From contig JAXMDA010000001.1 in NCBI GenBank assembly GCA_046349085.1, positions 496,001 to 560,000 on the forward strand: 64,000 bases of DNA. Direction: 5' to 3'. Each line of letters starts with the position of its first letter. Position 1 is the first letter of the stretch. The notes beneath the pieces are model-generated. The model was not told the origin of the DNA. It made no database searches and saw nothing but the letters and a program-made list of their open reading frames with translations. Position numbers and translations under genes: made by a program. Origin of the DNA: JAJXWB01 sp046349085. Its GTDB lineage: Bacteria > Pseudomonadota > Alphaproteobacteria > Rhizobiales > Beijerinckiaceae. Of this stretch, positions 24,080-33,080 are shown piece after piece.

Positions 24080-25054
24080 TTATACGAGAAGCGCGGCGAG
24101 GAAGGCGAGCGCGAGAAACTGAATGACCAGCGCGCGCCGGTAGAGTTTCAGCGCCCGCCGGATCGTATGACGGTCCACCGGCTCGTCCGCGTCGCCGAGC
24201 CATGCGCCGTCGACGACATTGCCGCCGTAGGCGCGCGGGCCGCCGAGGCGCACATGCAGCGCGCCGGCCATCGCCGCCTCCGGCCAGCCGGCGTTGGGCG
24301 AGGCGTGTTTGCCGGCGTCGCGCCGCATCACACGCCAGCCGCGCAGCGGCCAGGTCTCGCGCCCGAAGGCCGCCGCGGCGACAATCAGCGCGCCCGAAAT
24401 GCGCGCGGCCGCCCAGTTGGCGACGTCGTCGATCTTGGCCGCCGCGAAGCCGAACTCGCGATAGCGCGCGGTCTTGTGGCCGATCATGCTGTCGGCGGTA
24501 TTGATCGTCTTGTAGAGGGTGGCGCCGGGCAGGCCGAGAAGCGCGAGCCAGAAGGTGGGCGCGACCACGCCGTCGGAGAAATTTTCCGCCAGGCTTTCTA
24601 TCGCCGCGCGGGAAACGCCGGCTTCATCGAGTTCATCGACATTGCGGCCGACGATGCGCGCGACGGCCATGCGACCGTCTTCGAGCGAGCCGTCGAGGCC
24701 GTCCGCGACATCGCGGACATGCGCATAGAGGCTGCGTTGCGCGATCAACGTGGCGGCGAGGAGCGCGAGCGCCGCCTGCCCGACGATCGAGACGGCGAGC
24801 GCGAAATGCAGCCAGAGCGCGCCGAATCCGACCGCGAAAAGCAGGCCGATCATGAAAGCCGCGCCACGGCCGCGCCGGTCCTGCGCGGCGCGGTCGGGCG
24901 CGTTCAGCCTGCGCTCGGCAAAGCCGATGATGCGGCCGACCCAGCTCACCGGATGGCCGATCGCGGCGTAGAGCCAGGCGGGATAGCCCAGAAGCGCCTC
25001 CAGCAACAGGGCGGCGAGCGCAAGGCCGATATTTTCCGTCAGCTCCATGGCCAT
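24080..25054 (-). CDS. cobD: Adenosylcobinamide-phosphate synthase CobD (CbiB)
   Basis: Integral membrane enzyme that attaches (R)-1-amino-2-propanol phosphate to adenosylcobyric acid. 324 aa with several membrane segments. Family motifs: GHPVSWVGRIIGFAE near residue 30, ARIVGRNVDELDEAGVSRAAIESLAENFSDG in the middle (contains the conserved Asn and Glu-Asn positions), PTFWLALLGLPGATLYKTINTADSMIGH, and a C-terminal hydrophobic end. Two ATG codons six bases apart (25054 and 25048) are possible; ribosome binding sites do not separate them. Divergent from cobC and followed by DUF1636. Confidence 0.95.
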   Translation of the reverse strand: MAMELTENIGLALAALLLEALLGYPAWLYAAIGHPVSWVGRIIGFAERRLNAPDRAAQDRRGRGAAFMIGLLFAVGFGALWLHFALAVSIVGQAALALLAATLIAQRSLYAHVRDVADGLDGSLEDGRMAVARIVGRNVDELDEAGVSRAAIESLAENFSDGVVAPTFWLALLGLPGATLYKTINTADSMIGHKTARYREFGFAAAKIDDVANWAAARISGALIVAAAAFGRETWPLRGWRVMRRDAGKHASPNAGWPEAAMAGALHVRLGGPRAYGGNVVDGAWLGDADEPVDRHTIRRALKLYRRALVIQFLALAFLAALLV

Positions 25055-25119
25055 GGCTGTAGCGGGCCATGACGGCGCGTCAAGTTTCGGTCGCGGACGC
25101 CCTCCTGTATGAAGGGCGG

Positions 25120-26136
25120 ATGTTGCAGATGCGATCCCAACCGGCCAATCGACGCGCGCTGGAGCACGGCGGCGATCTTGCCGCGGCGCGCCGACGCTTT
25201 CCCGACGCGCCGGCGCCATGGATCGACCTGTCGACCGGCGTCAATCCACACCCCTACCCCGTTCGTCCGTTGCCGCAGGATTGTCTTGCGCGGTTGCCGG
25301 AGCCCGGCGCGCTCGCGGCGCTGGAGGCCGCCGCCGCGCGAGCCTATGGCGCGCACGACGCGCGCAATATCGTCGCCGCGCCCGGCGCGCAGGCGCTGAT
25401 CCAGATCTTGCCGCGCCTGCTGGCGGGGCGCCGGGTTGGCGTGCTCGGACCGACCTACGAAGAACATGCGCTGAGCTGGCGGCGCGCGGGCCGCGACGTC
25501 GCCTCGTGCGCTTCGCCCGAGGAACTAGCGGATTTCGACATCGGCGTGATCGTCAACCCGAACAATCCGACCGGCCGCCTCGTCGCGCGCGAAACGCTTG
25601 CGGCGCTGTCGCGGCGGATGCGCCTCGTCGTCGACGAATCCTTCGCCGATTTTTCGCCCGGCGCGAGCGTCGCGGACGAGGCCACCGACATCGGCGCGAT
25701 CGTGCTGCGCTCCTTCGGCAAGGCCTATGGACTTGCCGGCCTGCGTCTAGGCTTTGCGATCGCCCCGGCCGATATCGCCGCAGGATTGCGCGACGAACTC
25801 GGCCCGTGGCCGGTCTCCGGACCCGCAATCGCAATCGGCCGGCAGGCGCTATGCGATCACGCCTGGCGCGACGCCGCGCGTCGCGGCCTCGACGAAAGCG
25901 CCGGCCGTCTCGATTCATTGCTGGCAGCGGCGGGATTCGAGATTGTCGGCGGCGTCTCCCTGTTCCGGCTGGCCGCGCACGAGCGCGCGCAAACCATCGC
26001 CGATGCTCTCGGGCGCGCCGGAATTCATGTGCGGCGGTTTTTCGCCGCTCCGCATTGGCTGCGCTTCGGCATGCCCTCAGATCGAGAATGGCCGCGTCTC
26101 GAAGCGGCGCTGGCGTCGCAGAGAGCGGGCCGATGA
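25120..26136 (+). CDS. cobC: Threonine-phosphate decarboxylase CobC
   Basis: PLP enzyme of aminotransferase fold I that decarboxylates L-threonine O-3-phosphate to (R)-1-amino-2-propanol phosphate, the substrate CobD needs. Sequence shows EHGGDLAAARRRFP and WIDLSTGVNPHPYP at the N-terminus, VNPNNPTGRL, and the PLP Lys201 in RSFGKAYGLAGLRLG. The start is uncertain: the ATG at 25120 follows GAAGGG closely, ATG 25129 is spaced better, and an ATG at 25069 would leave only 14 bases before divergent cobD. All conserved parts are within the 338-aa version. ATGA overlap with cobU. Confidence 0.93.
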   Translation: MLQMRSQPANRRALEHGGDLAAARRRFPDAPAPWIDLSTGVNPHPYPVRPLPQDCLARLPEPGALAALEAAAARAYGAHDARNIVAAPGAQALIQILPRLLAGRRVGVLGPTYEEHALSWRRAGRDVASCASPEELADFDIGVIVNPNNPTGRLVARETLAALSRRMRLVVDESFADFSPGASVADEATDIGAIVLRSFGKAYGLAGLRLGFAIAPADIAAGLRDELGPWPVSGPAIAIGRQALCDHAWRDAARRGLDESAGRLDSLLAAAGFEIVGGVSLFRLAAHERAQTIADALGRAGIHVRRFFAAPHWLRFGMPSDREWPRLEAALASQRAGR

Positions 26137-26654
26137 CGGAAGCGCGAAACGCCAATCTGGTCTTCGTGATCGGCGGAGCGCGCTCGGGCAAGAGCACGTT
26201 CGCCGAAGCGCGCATGGCCGCGCTGGCGCCGCCGTGGACCTATATCGCCACCGCGCAGGCCTTCGACGACGAGATGCGCGCGCGCATCGACATGCATCGC
26301 GCGCGGCGCGACGAGCGCTGGCGCACGATCGACGCGCCGCACGACCTTTGCAACGCCGTGCGCCACGCGCCACACGACGCCCCCGTGCTTGTCGACTGCC
26401 TCACATTGTGGCTCACCAATCGCCTTCTTGCCGGCGCCGATCTTGTCGTCGAGCGAGAGGCGCTCGTTGCGGCGCTCGCAGCGCGGCGCGCGCCGACATT
26501 CGTCGTGTCGAACGAGGTCGGTCTGGGCATCGTGCCCGATAATGCGCTCTCCCGCCGATTTCGCGACGAAGCCGGATTTCTCAACCAGGCGGTCGCGGCG
26601 ATCGCGGATGAAGTTCACCTGATGGTCGCGGGCCTGTCCATCCGTGCCAAATAG
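26133..26654 (+). CDS. cobU: Bifunctional adenosylcobinamide kinase/guanylyltransferase CobU (CobP)
   Basis: Phosphorylates adenosylcobinamide and then transfers GMP to give adenosyl-GDP-cobinamide. 173 aa, family-typical. P-loop GGARSGKSTFAE lies at residues 14-25, ATAQAFDDEMRARIDMHRARR contains the His that accepts GMP, and LVDCLTLWLTN and VSNEVGLGIVP are strong family signatures. The ATG overlaps the cobC stop as ATGA, so the pair is translationally coupled; the 3' end overlaps recQ by 11 bases. Confidence 0.96.
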   Translation: MTEARNANLVFVIGGARSGKSTFAEARMAALAPPWTYIATAQAFDDEMRARIDMHRARRDERWRTIDAPHDLCNAVRHAPHDAPVLVDCLTLWLTNRLLAGADLVVEREALVAALAARRAPTFVVSNEVGLGIVPDNALSRRFRDEAGFLNQAVAAIADEVHLMVAGLSIRAK

Positions 26655-28242
26655 ACGCGCGCGCTTCACCGCAGGGGACATCGACGCGGCGCTGCATCGC
26701 GTCTTCGGCTTCGCAGGGTTTCGCCCGGGCCAACGGGAGATCGTCGAGGCGGTCCTGGCCGGCGACGACGTGTTTGCTCTCATGCCGACGGGCGCCGGCA
26801 AGTCGCTGCTCTATCAATTGCCGGCGCTCGTCGGCGTCGCGCCTGTCGTCGTCGTCTCGCCGCTGATCTCGCTCATGCGCGACCAGATCGCTGCGCTGCG
26901 CGCGAAGGGCGTGGCGGCCGGCGCGCTGAATTCCGGCAACGAGCCCGAGGACAACGCCACGACGCTGGCGATGATCGAGGCGCGGCGCATCAAGCTGCTC
27001 TACGTCGCGCCCGAGCGGCTCGCGCTCGACGACACGGTCGACATGCTCGCGCGCATGAGGCCGAAACTTCTCGCCATCGACGAGGCGCATTGCGTCTCGC
27101 GCTGGGGACATGATTTTCGCCCGGACTATGCCCGCATCGGCGAGATCGCGCGCCGCTTCGGCGCGCCGCAGACGATCGCGGTCACCGCGACCGCGGCCCC
27201 GCGAACGCGCGCGGATATCGAAAGTCTGCTCTTTCATCGCAAGCCGCGACTCTTCGTCCATTCCTTCAAGCGGCCGAACATCGCGATTTCGGTCCGGCGG
27301 CGCGGCCACACGCTCACCGATGTGGCGGGCGTGATCCGCCGGCGTCGCGGGGAAAGCGGCATCGTCTATTGCGGCTCTCGCGCCGCGACCGATCAGCTCG
27401 CGCGCGCTCTCGCGGCCAATGGCGTCGCCGCTCTGCCCTATCACGCGGGCCTCGACGCTGCGACACGCAGCGCGAACCAGGACGAATTTCTCGCCCGCCC
27501 GGACAGCGTCATGGTCGCGACCATCGCCTTCGGCATGGGCATCGACAAGAAGGACGTGCGCTTCGTCTGCCATGCCGACCTGCCGCATTCGATCGAGGCC
27601 TATTATCAGGAGATCGGCCGCGCCGGTCGCGACGGACTGCCGGCGGAAGCGGTCGCCTTCGTCTCGCGCCTTGCCTGGGCCGCGCACGGCGCGCCCGACC
27701 TGGACACCTCGCACGAGACGCGCGCCGACGAAATTGAAGCGATCGGCAATTTCGCGCGCGGCTTCGATTGCCGTTGGCGCGCCGTGCTTTCCTACCTCGG
27801 CGAGCGGAGCGGCGCCTGCGGTCATTGCGACAATTGCCGGCGACATCTTGTCTGGTTGCGGACGCCTCATGCTTTGGCGCGAGCGGCGCGCGATGCGGTC
27901 GCGGGACGCATCGTGCGCCTGTTCGCCTCACGCGGCGCGAGTCTGGAAACCGATGACGCGGCGCCTGAAAGCCTGACGACGCCGCTGGCGGCAGTCGATG
28001 ACGATACAGAGGCATTGACTGTCGAACAGGCGCGCCGGTTTGTGCGCCTGAAGGAATTGCGCGCGCAGATCGCGCGCCGGTCGCGCACGGCGCCATCGCA
28101 GATTGCCGACGATGCGACGCTTGCCGTCATCGCGCGCTTCGGCGACCCGAATGCGGCCATGCTCGCGCGAGGGGACAAGCTCGAACCGGCGACGGCTGAG
28201 TTCCATAGAGCCTTGATGGCCGAAAATAGCTGGAAGGCTTGA
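26644..28242 (+). CDS. recQ: ATP-dependent DNA helicase RecQ
   Basis: 3'-5' DNA helicase for recombination and fork repair. 532 aa. Walker A MPTGAGKSLLYQLP near residue 45, DEAH box in IDEAHCVSRWGHDFRPDY, motif III VTATAAPRT, motif VI YYQEIGRAGRDG, then the four-Cys zinc site ending ACGHCDNC near residue 395. The winged-helix RQC domain appears missing or strongly shortened; an HRDC-like C-terminus (QARRFVRLKELRAQIARRS) is present. The start is a GTG inside the cobU 3' end, so it is expressed with the cobalamin genes, an unusual partner. Confidence 0.92.
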   Translation: MPNRRARFTAGDIDAALHRVFGFAGFRPGQREIVEAVLAGDDVFALMPTGAGKSLLYQLPALVGVAPVVVVSPLISLMRDQIAALRAKGVAAGALNSGNEPEDNATTLAMIEARRIKLLYVAPERLALDDTVDMLARMRPKLLAIDEAHCVSRWGHDFRPDYARIGEIARRFGAPQTIAVTATAAPRTRADIESLLFHRKPRLFVHSFKRPNIAISVRRRGHTLTDVAGVIRRRRGESGIVYCGSRAATDQLARALAANGVAALPYHAGLDAATRSANQDEFLARPDSVMVATIAFGMGIDKKDVRFVCHADLPHSIEAYYQEIGRAGRDGLPAEAVAFVSRLAWAAHGAPDLDTSHETRADEIEAIGNFARGFDCRWRAVLSYLGERSGACGHCDNCRRHLVWLRTPHALARAARDAVAGRIVRLFASRGASLETDDAAPESLTTPLAAVDDDTEALTVEQARRFVRLKELRAQIARRSRTAPSQIADDATLAVIARFGDPNAAMLARGDKLEPATAEFHRALMAENSWKA

Positions 28243-28258
28243 CGCGCGGCGCGCCGGA

Positions 28259-30763
28259 TCAGGCGGCCCGTTCAATATAGGGCAAGAGGCCCATACGCGC
28301 CTTCTCGTATTCCTGCTCGAGCTTCTCGACGTAAGCGAAGCCTTCGGCCGCGAACTCCTGCGGGCTGATCTGCCGCCAGGACAGGCACAGACTGTAGATG
28401 GATTTTGCGCCGACATTGGCCGAACACGAACGCAGGGCATGCGCCTCGTCCCGGAACCTCTCGACATCGCCCTCCTGCGCGGCGGCGGCGAGCTCCTTGA
28501 GGATCAGCGCCGCGTCGGCGACGAACTGGCTCGCGACCTCGCGCACGAAATCCACTCCGCCCAGGCGCTCGAGATCGGCGAGGGCGCCGGGGTTGATGTG
28601 CTCCTGGCCAACGGGATGGACATTCGTTTCGTCCGCCGGGGGCGGCGCTTCCGGCCCCGAAGACGCGCTTTCGTCTTCGCGCCGAACCGACAGAGGCGAA
28701 TGGGTCCGGTCGACCAGAAGCCGATCGATGGCCGCAAGCAATCTGGGAAGATCGATCGGCTTTGTGATGCAATCGTCTATGCCGACGGCCATGCAGCGCG
28801 CCCGCGTCTCGTCGGTGACGTCCGCCGTCAACGCAATGACCGGCGTTCGCCTGCCCATGGACCGCTCGAAGATGCGCAGGCGGCGCGTCGCCTCGATGCC
28901 GTCGACGCGCGGCATGTTGATGTCCATCAAGACAACGTCGAACTGCTCGCGCGCGAGAATGTCGAGCGCCGCATGGCCATCGTCGACGATCGTCGCCTCG
29001 CGTCCGACGAGCGACAACATCTTGCCGATGACTTTTTGGTTGGTCTTGTTGTCTTCTGCGACGAGGATCGAGAGATCGCGCGCCGCGCCCTGCCCCGGCT
29101 CGATCTGCGGCGCCTCCGGCTTTTCGTCGCCGGCGACCAGAAAGACCGCGTCGTTGAGCACCTGCGGATCGCAGGGCCAACGCAGCGCGACCGAACATCC
29201 CGCCGCGCGCGCGTGCAGGTCGAGACGGCCCGCGTCCTCAACCAGGAAGATTGCGCCGCGCCGACCGACGGACCGGAGCAGCGTCGACGCCTTTTCTTCG
29301 CCACCGCTTACAGCGTCGCGTAGATCGGCGATGACCAGCCCTTGCGTCGTCGAACCCGGGATGGCCGGATCATCGATGGCGACAGCAGCGGCGGCGCTTT
29401 CACACGACAGTCCGACAGACTGCGCGAGTTCGATCACCCGCGGATCGCGGCCGATATAGACGGCCTTGTGCCGTCGCGCGCCGCTATCCTCGTCCGCCGC
29501 GGCGACCTCCGCTTCGAACTCGAACCAGAAGGTGCTGCCGACGCCCCTGGCGCTGGCGACATGAATTTCGCCGCCCAGCCCGGCGACCAGTTGCTTGGCT
29601 ATCGCCAGGCCAAGTCCGGAACCGCCATAGGTCTCGCGGATGCCTTCGTTGGCCTGCGTAAAGCGGTCGAAGATGCGCGCCTGCTCGTCGGCGCCCATGC
29701 CGATGCCGGAGTCGCGGACCTCGAAACGAAGCCGCGCCCGCGCGTTGGACAGGCGATCGGACCGCACGGCGATCTCGACGTAGCCGGCAGGCGTGAATTT
29801 GATGGCGTTGCCGACGAGATTGACCAGGCTGTCGCGCACATGCCGCTCGTTGGTGACGATCCAGCGCGGCGTCGGCATGTCGATGCGCAACAGAAGCCGC
29901 ACGCCCTTGGCCTGCGCCGACACGTCGAGCAAGTCGCGCGTCGACCGCAACATGTCGAACAGGTCCACCTTGTCGCGAACAGCGGATTGCCGGCCAATCT
30001 CCAGGCGGGAGAAATCGAGGATCGAGTCGATCTGGCCGAGCAGCGAACGCCCCGCCTGGCCGATCATCCGCGCCATATCGGCTTCCTCGCGCGGCAGCTT
30101 GGAGGCGGCCAGAATGTCGCCCAGCCCGATGATGGCGTTGAGCGGCGTGCGCAGGTCGTGACTGACGGCCGCGACGAACATGCTCTTGGCGCGGCTGGAA
30201 TCTTCCGCTTTCGCCTTGGCCTGCCAGAGATTGCGCACGAGATTGAGCGCATAGGCGGGAATAATGATGAGGCCGACGATCAGGCCGCCGGCGAGCAGGT
30301 CATTGTCGCGCCAGAGAGGCGAGAGACGAACGACGAACCCGACGGCGACGATCGACATGAGGCCGGAAGCGACGATCCATTTCACGCCGTAGCGGAAACC
30401 GAAGCCGTAGATGATGAGCAGATAGCCGGGATAGAGCAGCCCGACATAGGCAGGGCCCGAATGATAGGCGACGTAGGTGAGCGCGCAGATGTCGGAGCCG
30501 AGAATCGCCACGCGCCGCCAGGCTCTTGCGCGCGGCCACATCCACACATGCGCGAAGAACGTGGCGGCGAGCGCGAGATAGGCGAGATAGGCGCCGGCCA
30601 TGAAGCCGGAGCCGGTCGAGGCGCCGTCACGGCCGAAGATGCTGACGGCGCCGAACAGAATGGTCGTGATGACCATCCTGTTGATGGCCATCTGGCGTTC
30701 GTTCTCCGCCCATTGCTCCTCAGCTACGGGGCGGGAGTCGAGAAACGAGGCGTCCGGACGCAT
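28259..30763 (-). CDS. Hybrid sensor histidine kinase, RpfC-like (TM-HisKA-HATPase-REC-Hpt)
   Basis: Inner-membrane sensor kinase of 834 aa. About five to six hydrophobic segments (residues 28-175) form a membrane input domain with no periplasmic sensor, as in the DSF sensor RpfC. Then come the dimerisation domain with His202 in AVSHDLRTPLNA, the ATPase domain (NLVGNAIKFTP, RDSGIGMG, GGSGLGLAI), a receiver domain (LVAEDNKTNQKV...VLMDINMPRVDG, about 590-710) and a C-terminal Hpt domain with the phospho-His in EAHALRSCSANVGA. A degenerate receiver-like stretch may lie between ATPase and REC. It follows the GGDEF-EAL gene by six bases with no clear ribosome binding site, so translation is probably coupled. 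Confidence 0.93.
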   Translation of the reverse strand: MRPDASFLDSRPVAEEQWAENERQMAINRMVITTILFGAVSIFGRDGASTGSGFMAGAYLAYLALAATFFAHVWMWPRARAWRRVAILGSDICALTYVAYHSGPAYVGLLYPGYLLIIYGFGFRYGVKWIVASGLMSIVAVGFVVRLSPLWRDNDLLAGGLIVGLIIIPAYALNLVRNLWQAKAKAEDSSRAKSMFVAAVSHDLRTPLNAIIGLGDILAASKLPREEADMARMIGQAGRSLLGQIDSILDFSRLEIGRQSAVRDKVDLFDMLRSTRDLLDVSAQAKGVRLLLRIDMPTPRWIVTNERHVRDSLVNLVGNAIKFTPAGYVEIAVRSDRLSNARARLRFEVRDSGIGMGADEQARIFDRFTQANEGIRETYGGSGLGLAIAKQLVAGLGGEIHVASARGVGSTFWFEFEAEVAAADEDSGARRHKAVYIGRDPRVIELAQSVGLSCESAAAAVAIDDPAIPGSTTQGLVIADLRDAVSGGEEKASTLLRSVGRRGAIFLVEDAGRLDLHARAAGCSVALRWPCDPQVLNDAVFLVAGDEKPEAPQIEPGQGAARDLSILVAEDNKTNQKVIGKMLSLVGREATIVDDGHAALDILAREQFDVVLMDINMPRVDGIEATRRLRIFERSMGRRTPVIALTADVTDETRARCMAVGIDDCITKPIDLPRLLAAIDRLLVDRTHSPLSVRREDESASSGPEAPPPADETNVHPVGQEHINPGALADLERLGGVDFVREVASQFVADAALILKELAAAAQEGDVERFRDEAHALRSCSANVGAKSIYSLCLSWRQISPQEFAAEGFAYVEKLEQEYEKARMGLLPYIERAA

Positions 30764-30769
30764 GGGCGG

Positions 30770-32917
30770 CTAGGCCGACTTGGCGAGCGGGCCCGACTGC
30801 ATGAACAGGGCCGACACGTCTTCGAAAGGCGCGGGCCGCCCGAGCAGGAAGCCCTGCACGATCTCGCAGCCGATCTCGCGCAGCCCCTGGAGATGCTTGT
30901 GCGTCTCGACCCCCTCCGCCACGACGTCGAGCCCAAGGCTGCGGCCGAGCGTGATGATCGCGCGCACGATCGCGGAATCGTTGGGATCCTGCGTCATGTT
31001 GCGCACGAAGCTCTGGTCGATCTTGATGCGCTGCACCGGCAGCTTCTTGATGTAGCTGAGCGAAGAATAGCCGGTGCCGAAATCGTCGATCGCTATCGAT
31101 ATGCCGAGGCGGTTCAGCTCACGCAGGTCGTTGGCCACCGCGTCGATGTCCTGCATGACGATGTTCTCGGTGAGCTCCAGCTCGAGCCGGCGCGGATCGA
31201 GGCCGGTTTCCGAGAGGATGCGCGCGACCTGCAGCGGCACGTTCTTCTTGCGGAACTGGATCGGCGACATGTTGACGGCGACACGGAACATCGGGAACCC
31301 GTCGCGCTGCCAGATGCGCGCGTCGGCGCAGGCCTTGCGCAGAACCCATTCGTTGATCGGAATGATCAGGCCGTTTTCTTCCGCCTGCGGCAGGAAGGCG
31401 CCCGGGCCGACGATGCCGACGCCCGGCCTGTTCCAGCGCAACAGCGCTTCGACGCCGATGATCTTGTTCGTGGAGACGTCGAATTGCGGCTGGTAGTAGA
31501 GAACGAATTCGTCGTTGGCGAGCGCCATGCGCAGGTCGGCCTCGAGGCTCATGGCGCTGCGCGCGCGCGCCTGCATGTCGGCGGCGAACAGGCAATAGGC
31601 GTTGCCGCCTTCAGCCTTGGCCTTGTACATGGCGAGGTCGGCGTTGCGGAGCATTTCCTCGGGATCCGCGCCATCATTGGGATGAATGGCGACGCCGATG
31701 GAAGCCGTCGATTTCATCTGCGGCGTTTCGGGATCTGTGAACGCCGCGATCGCCTCGCAAATGCGCGCGGAAAACTCCGCGACGTCGTAGTTGGATCCGA
31801 CATCGGACTGAAGGATCGCGAATTCGTCGCCGCCGAGGCGCGCAAGCGTGTCGCGCTCGCGCACGACCTCGCGCAGGCGCCCGCCAATGCCCTGCAGGAA
31901 GCGGTCGCCGACCGAATGGCCGTAGACGTCGTTAACGGCCTTGAAGCCGTCGAGGTCGATGAGATGCAGGGCGAAGATCTTGTCGCCGCGCCGTGCGCGC
32001 GCGATCGCGCCGCGCAGCTTCTCCGACAGCAGCGTCCGGTTCGGCAGCGAGGTCAGCGGATCGTGATGCGCGAGATAGCGCAGGTGTTCTTCCGTACGCT
32101 TGTGCGCGGTAATGTCGAGCGAGCTCGTCAGCACGCCGCTGACGGCGCCCGTGTGGTCGCGCAGCGGCGTCTTGGTGGTGAGGAAACTGCGTCGGCGATC
32201 GTCGGCGCTGGTCAGGTTTTCCTCGAAGGCCGGCAGCGCGCGGCCGGTGGTGAAGACGAGCTGGTCGAGCGTCTGGTTGCGCTCGGCGTTCGACTTGCCG
32301 ATCAGTTCTGCAAGCGGGCGGCCGATGACGGCCGCCGGATCGACGCCGAAGAAGTCCGTTTCGAACGCGTTGACGAAAAGCGTGCGGCCTTCGCGGTCCA
32401 CCGCGTTGATCAGCACGGGCAGCGTGTCGATCACCTGGGCGAGGCGCTCGATCGAATCGCGGATTGCGCGTTCGCGCGAACGCTCGCTGTCGGCCAGTTC
32501 CTGCGCCAGCGTGTCGGCGCGGTCGGCAAGCAGTTTCTGGTGGCGCCGCAGCGCGAGCAGGTTGCGCGTGCGCGTGATGAATTCATGATGGTCGACCGGC
32601 GAATTCAGGAAGTCGGTCGCGCCCGCCTCCAACGCCCGAAGCCGGTAGGAACGCTCCTCGTAAACGGTGATGACCACGACCGGAATGTCGGCTGCGCCCT
32701 TGATCGCGCGCAGCGCGCGCACGAAGTCCGCCCCGTTCATCTCCGGCATCTTGTAGTCCGTGACGACGAGATCGGCGGGGTTCTCGGCGAGCCAGTCCAG
32801 CGCTTCGCGCGGATTGCCGAAGGAGCGGACCTGAATGTCCGGCGCAATCGAGGCGGCGAGCTTGGAAAAGATGTTCCTGTTCGTTACGCGGTCGTCGACG
32901 ATAGCAACAGTCGCCAT
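30770..32917 (-). CDS. Response regulator with PAS, GGDEF and EAL domains (c-di-GMP turnover)
   Basis: Cytoplasmic protein of 715 aa. Receiver domain (1-125) with Asp54 in VVTDYKMPEM; PAS domain about 155-270; GGDEF domain with intact LGGDEF (362-366) and the inhibitory site RERD five residues before it; EAL domain with E490-A-L, TENIV, DDFGTGYSSL and AEGVET all intact. Both synthesis and hydrolysis of c-di-GMP are therefore possible. It is the first gene of an operon with an RpfC-like kinase, which is very likely its phosphodonor, taking the position that HD-GYP protein RpfG holds in xanthomonads. Output probably concerns surface or motility behaviour. Confidence 0.94.
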   Translation of the reverse strand: MATVAIVDDRVTNRNIFSKLAASIAPDIQVRSFGNPREALDWLAENPADLVVTDYKMPEMNGADFVRALRAIKGAADIPVVVITVYEERSYRLRALEAGATDFLNSPVDHHEFITRTRNLLALRRHQKLLADRADTLAQELADSERSRERAIRDSIERLAQVIDTLPVLINAVDREGRTLFVNAFETDFFGVDPAAVIGRPLAELIGKSNAERNQTLDQLVFTTGRALPAFEENLTSADDRRRSFLTTKTPLRDHTGAVSGVLTSSLDITAHKRTEEHLRYLAHHDPLTSLPNRTLLSEKLRGAIARARRGDKIFALHLIDLDGFKAVNDVYGHSVGDRFLQGIGGRLREVVRERDTLARLGGDEFAILQSDVGSNYDVAEFSARICEAIAAFTDPETPQMKSTASIGVAIHPNDGADPEEMLRNADLAMYKAKAEGGNAYCLFAADMQARARSAMSLEADLRMALANDEFVLYYQPQFDVSTNKIIGVEALLRWNRPGVGIVGPGAFLPQAEENGLIIPINEWVLRKACADARIWQRDGFPMFRVAVNMSPIQFRKKNVPLQVARILSETGLDPRRLELELTENIVMQDIDAVANDLRELNRLGISIAIDDFGTGYSSLSYIKKLPVQRIKIDQSFVRNMTQDPNDSAIVRAIITLGRSLGLDVVAEGVETHKHLQGLREIGCEIVQGFLLGRPAPFEDVSALFMQSGPLAKSA

Positions 32918-32995
32918 GACAAATTTCTCTGACCTGAGAAAGACTTGGCGGAGATCTGGCTACCCGCGCCCAGGACAGAATGCCGCAAGTTGATT

Positions 32996-33007
32996 AAGCA
33001 ATTGCTT
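32996..33007. promoter_or_regulatory. 12-bp perfect palindrome between divergent genes
   Basis: AAGCAATTGCTT lies in the AT-rich part of the 163-base gap between the c-di-GMP operon and the amidase. A palindrome at this place could be an operator for either side; no binding protein can be named. Confidence 0.35.
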
Positions 33008-33080
33008 CCAAGATCCAAGCCTCCGTGTCCATTTGCCTGCAGGATTCAGTAGGATAGGCGACGCAATCCGGGAGCCGCCG

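Noticed and set aside
24080..25130. A cobalamin riboswitch upstream of cobD/cobC
   Set aside because: Only about 65 bases separate the divergent starts and no B12-box-like sequence was found there.
29342..32932. A plus-strand open frame of almost 1200 codons
   Set aside because: It is antisense to the kinase and GGDEF-EAL genes, has a composition dominated by Arg, Asp, His and Ala as expected from the opposite strand of GC-rich coding DNA, and shows no domain.
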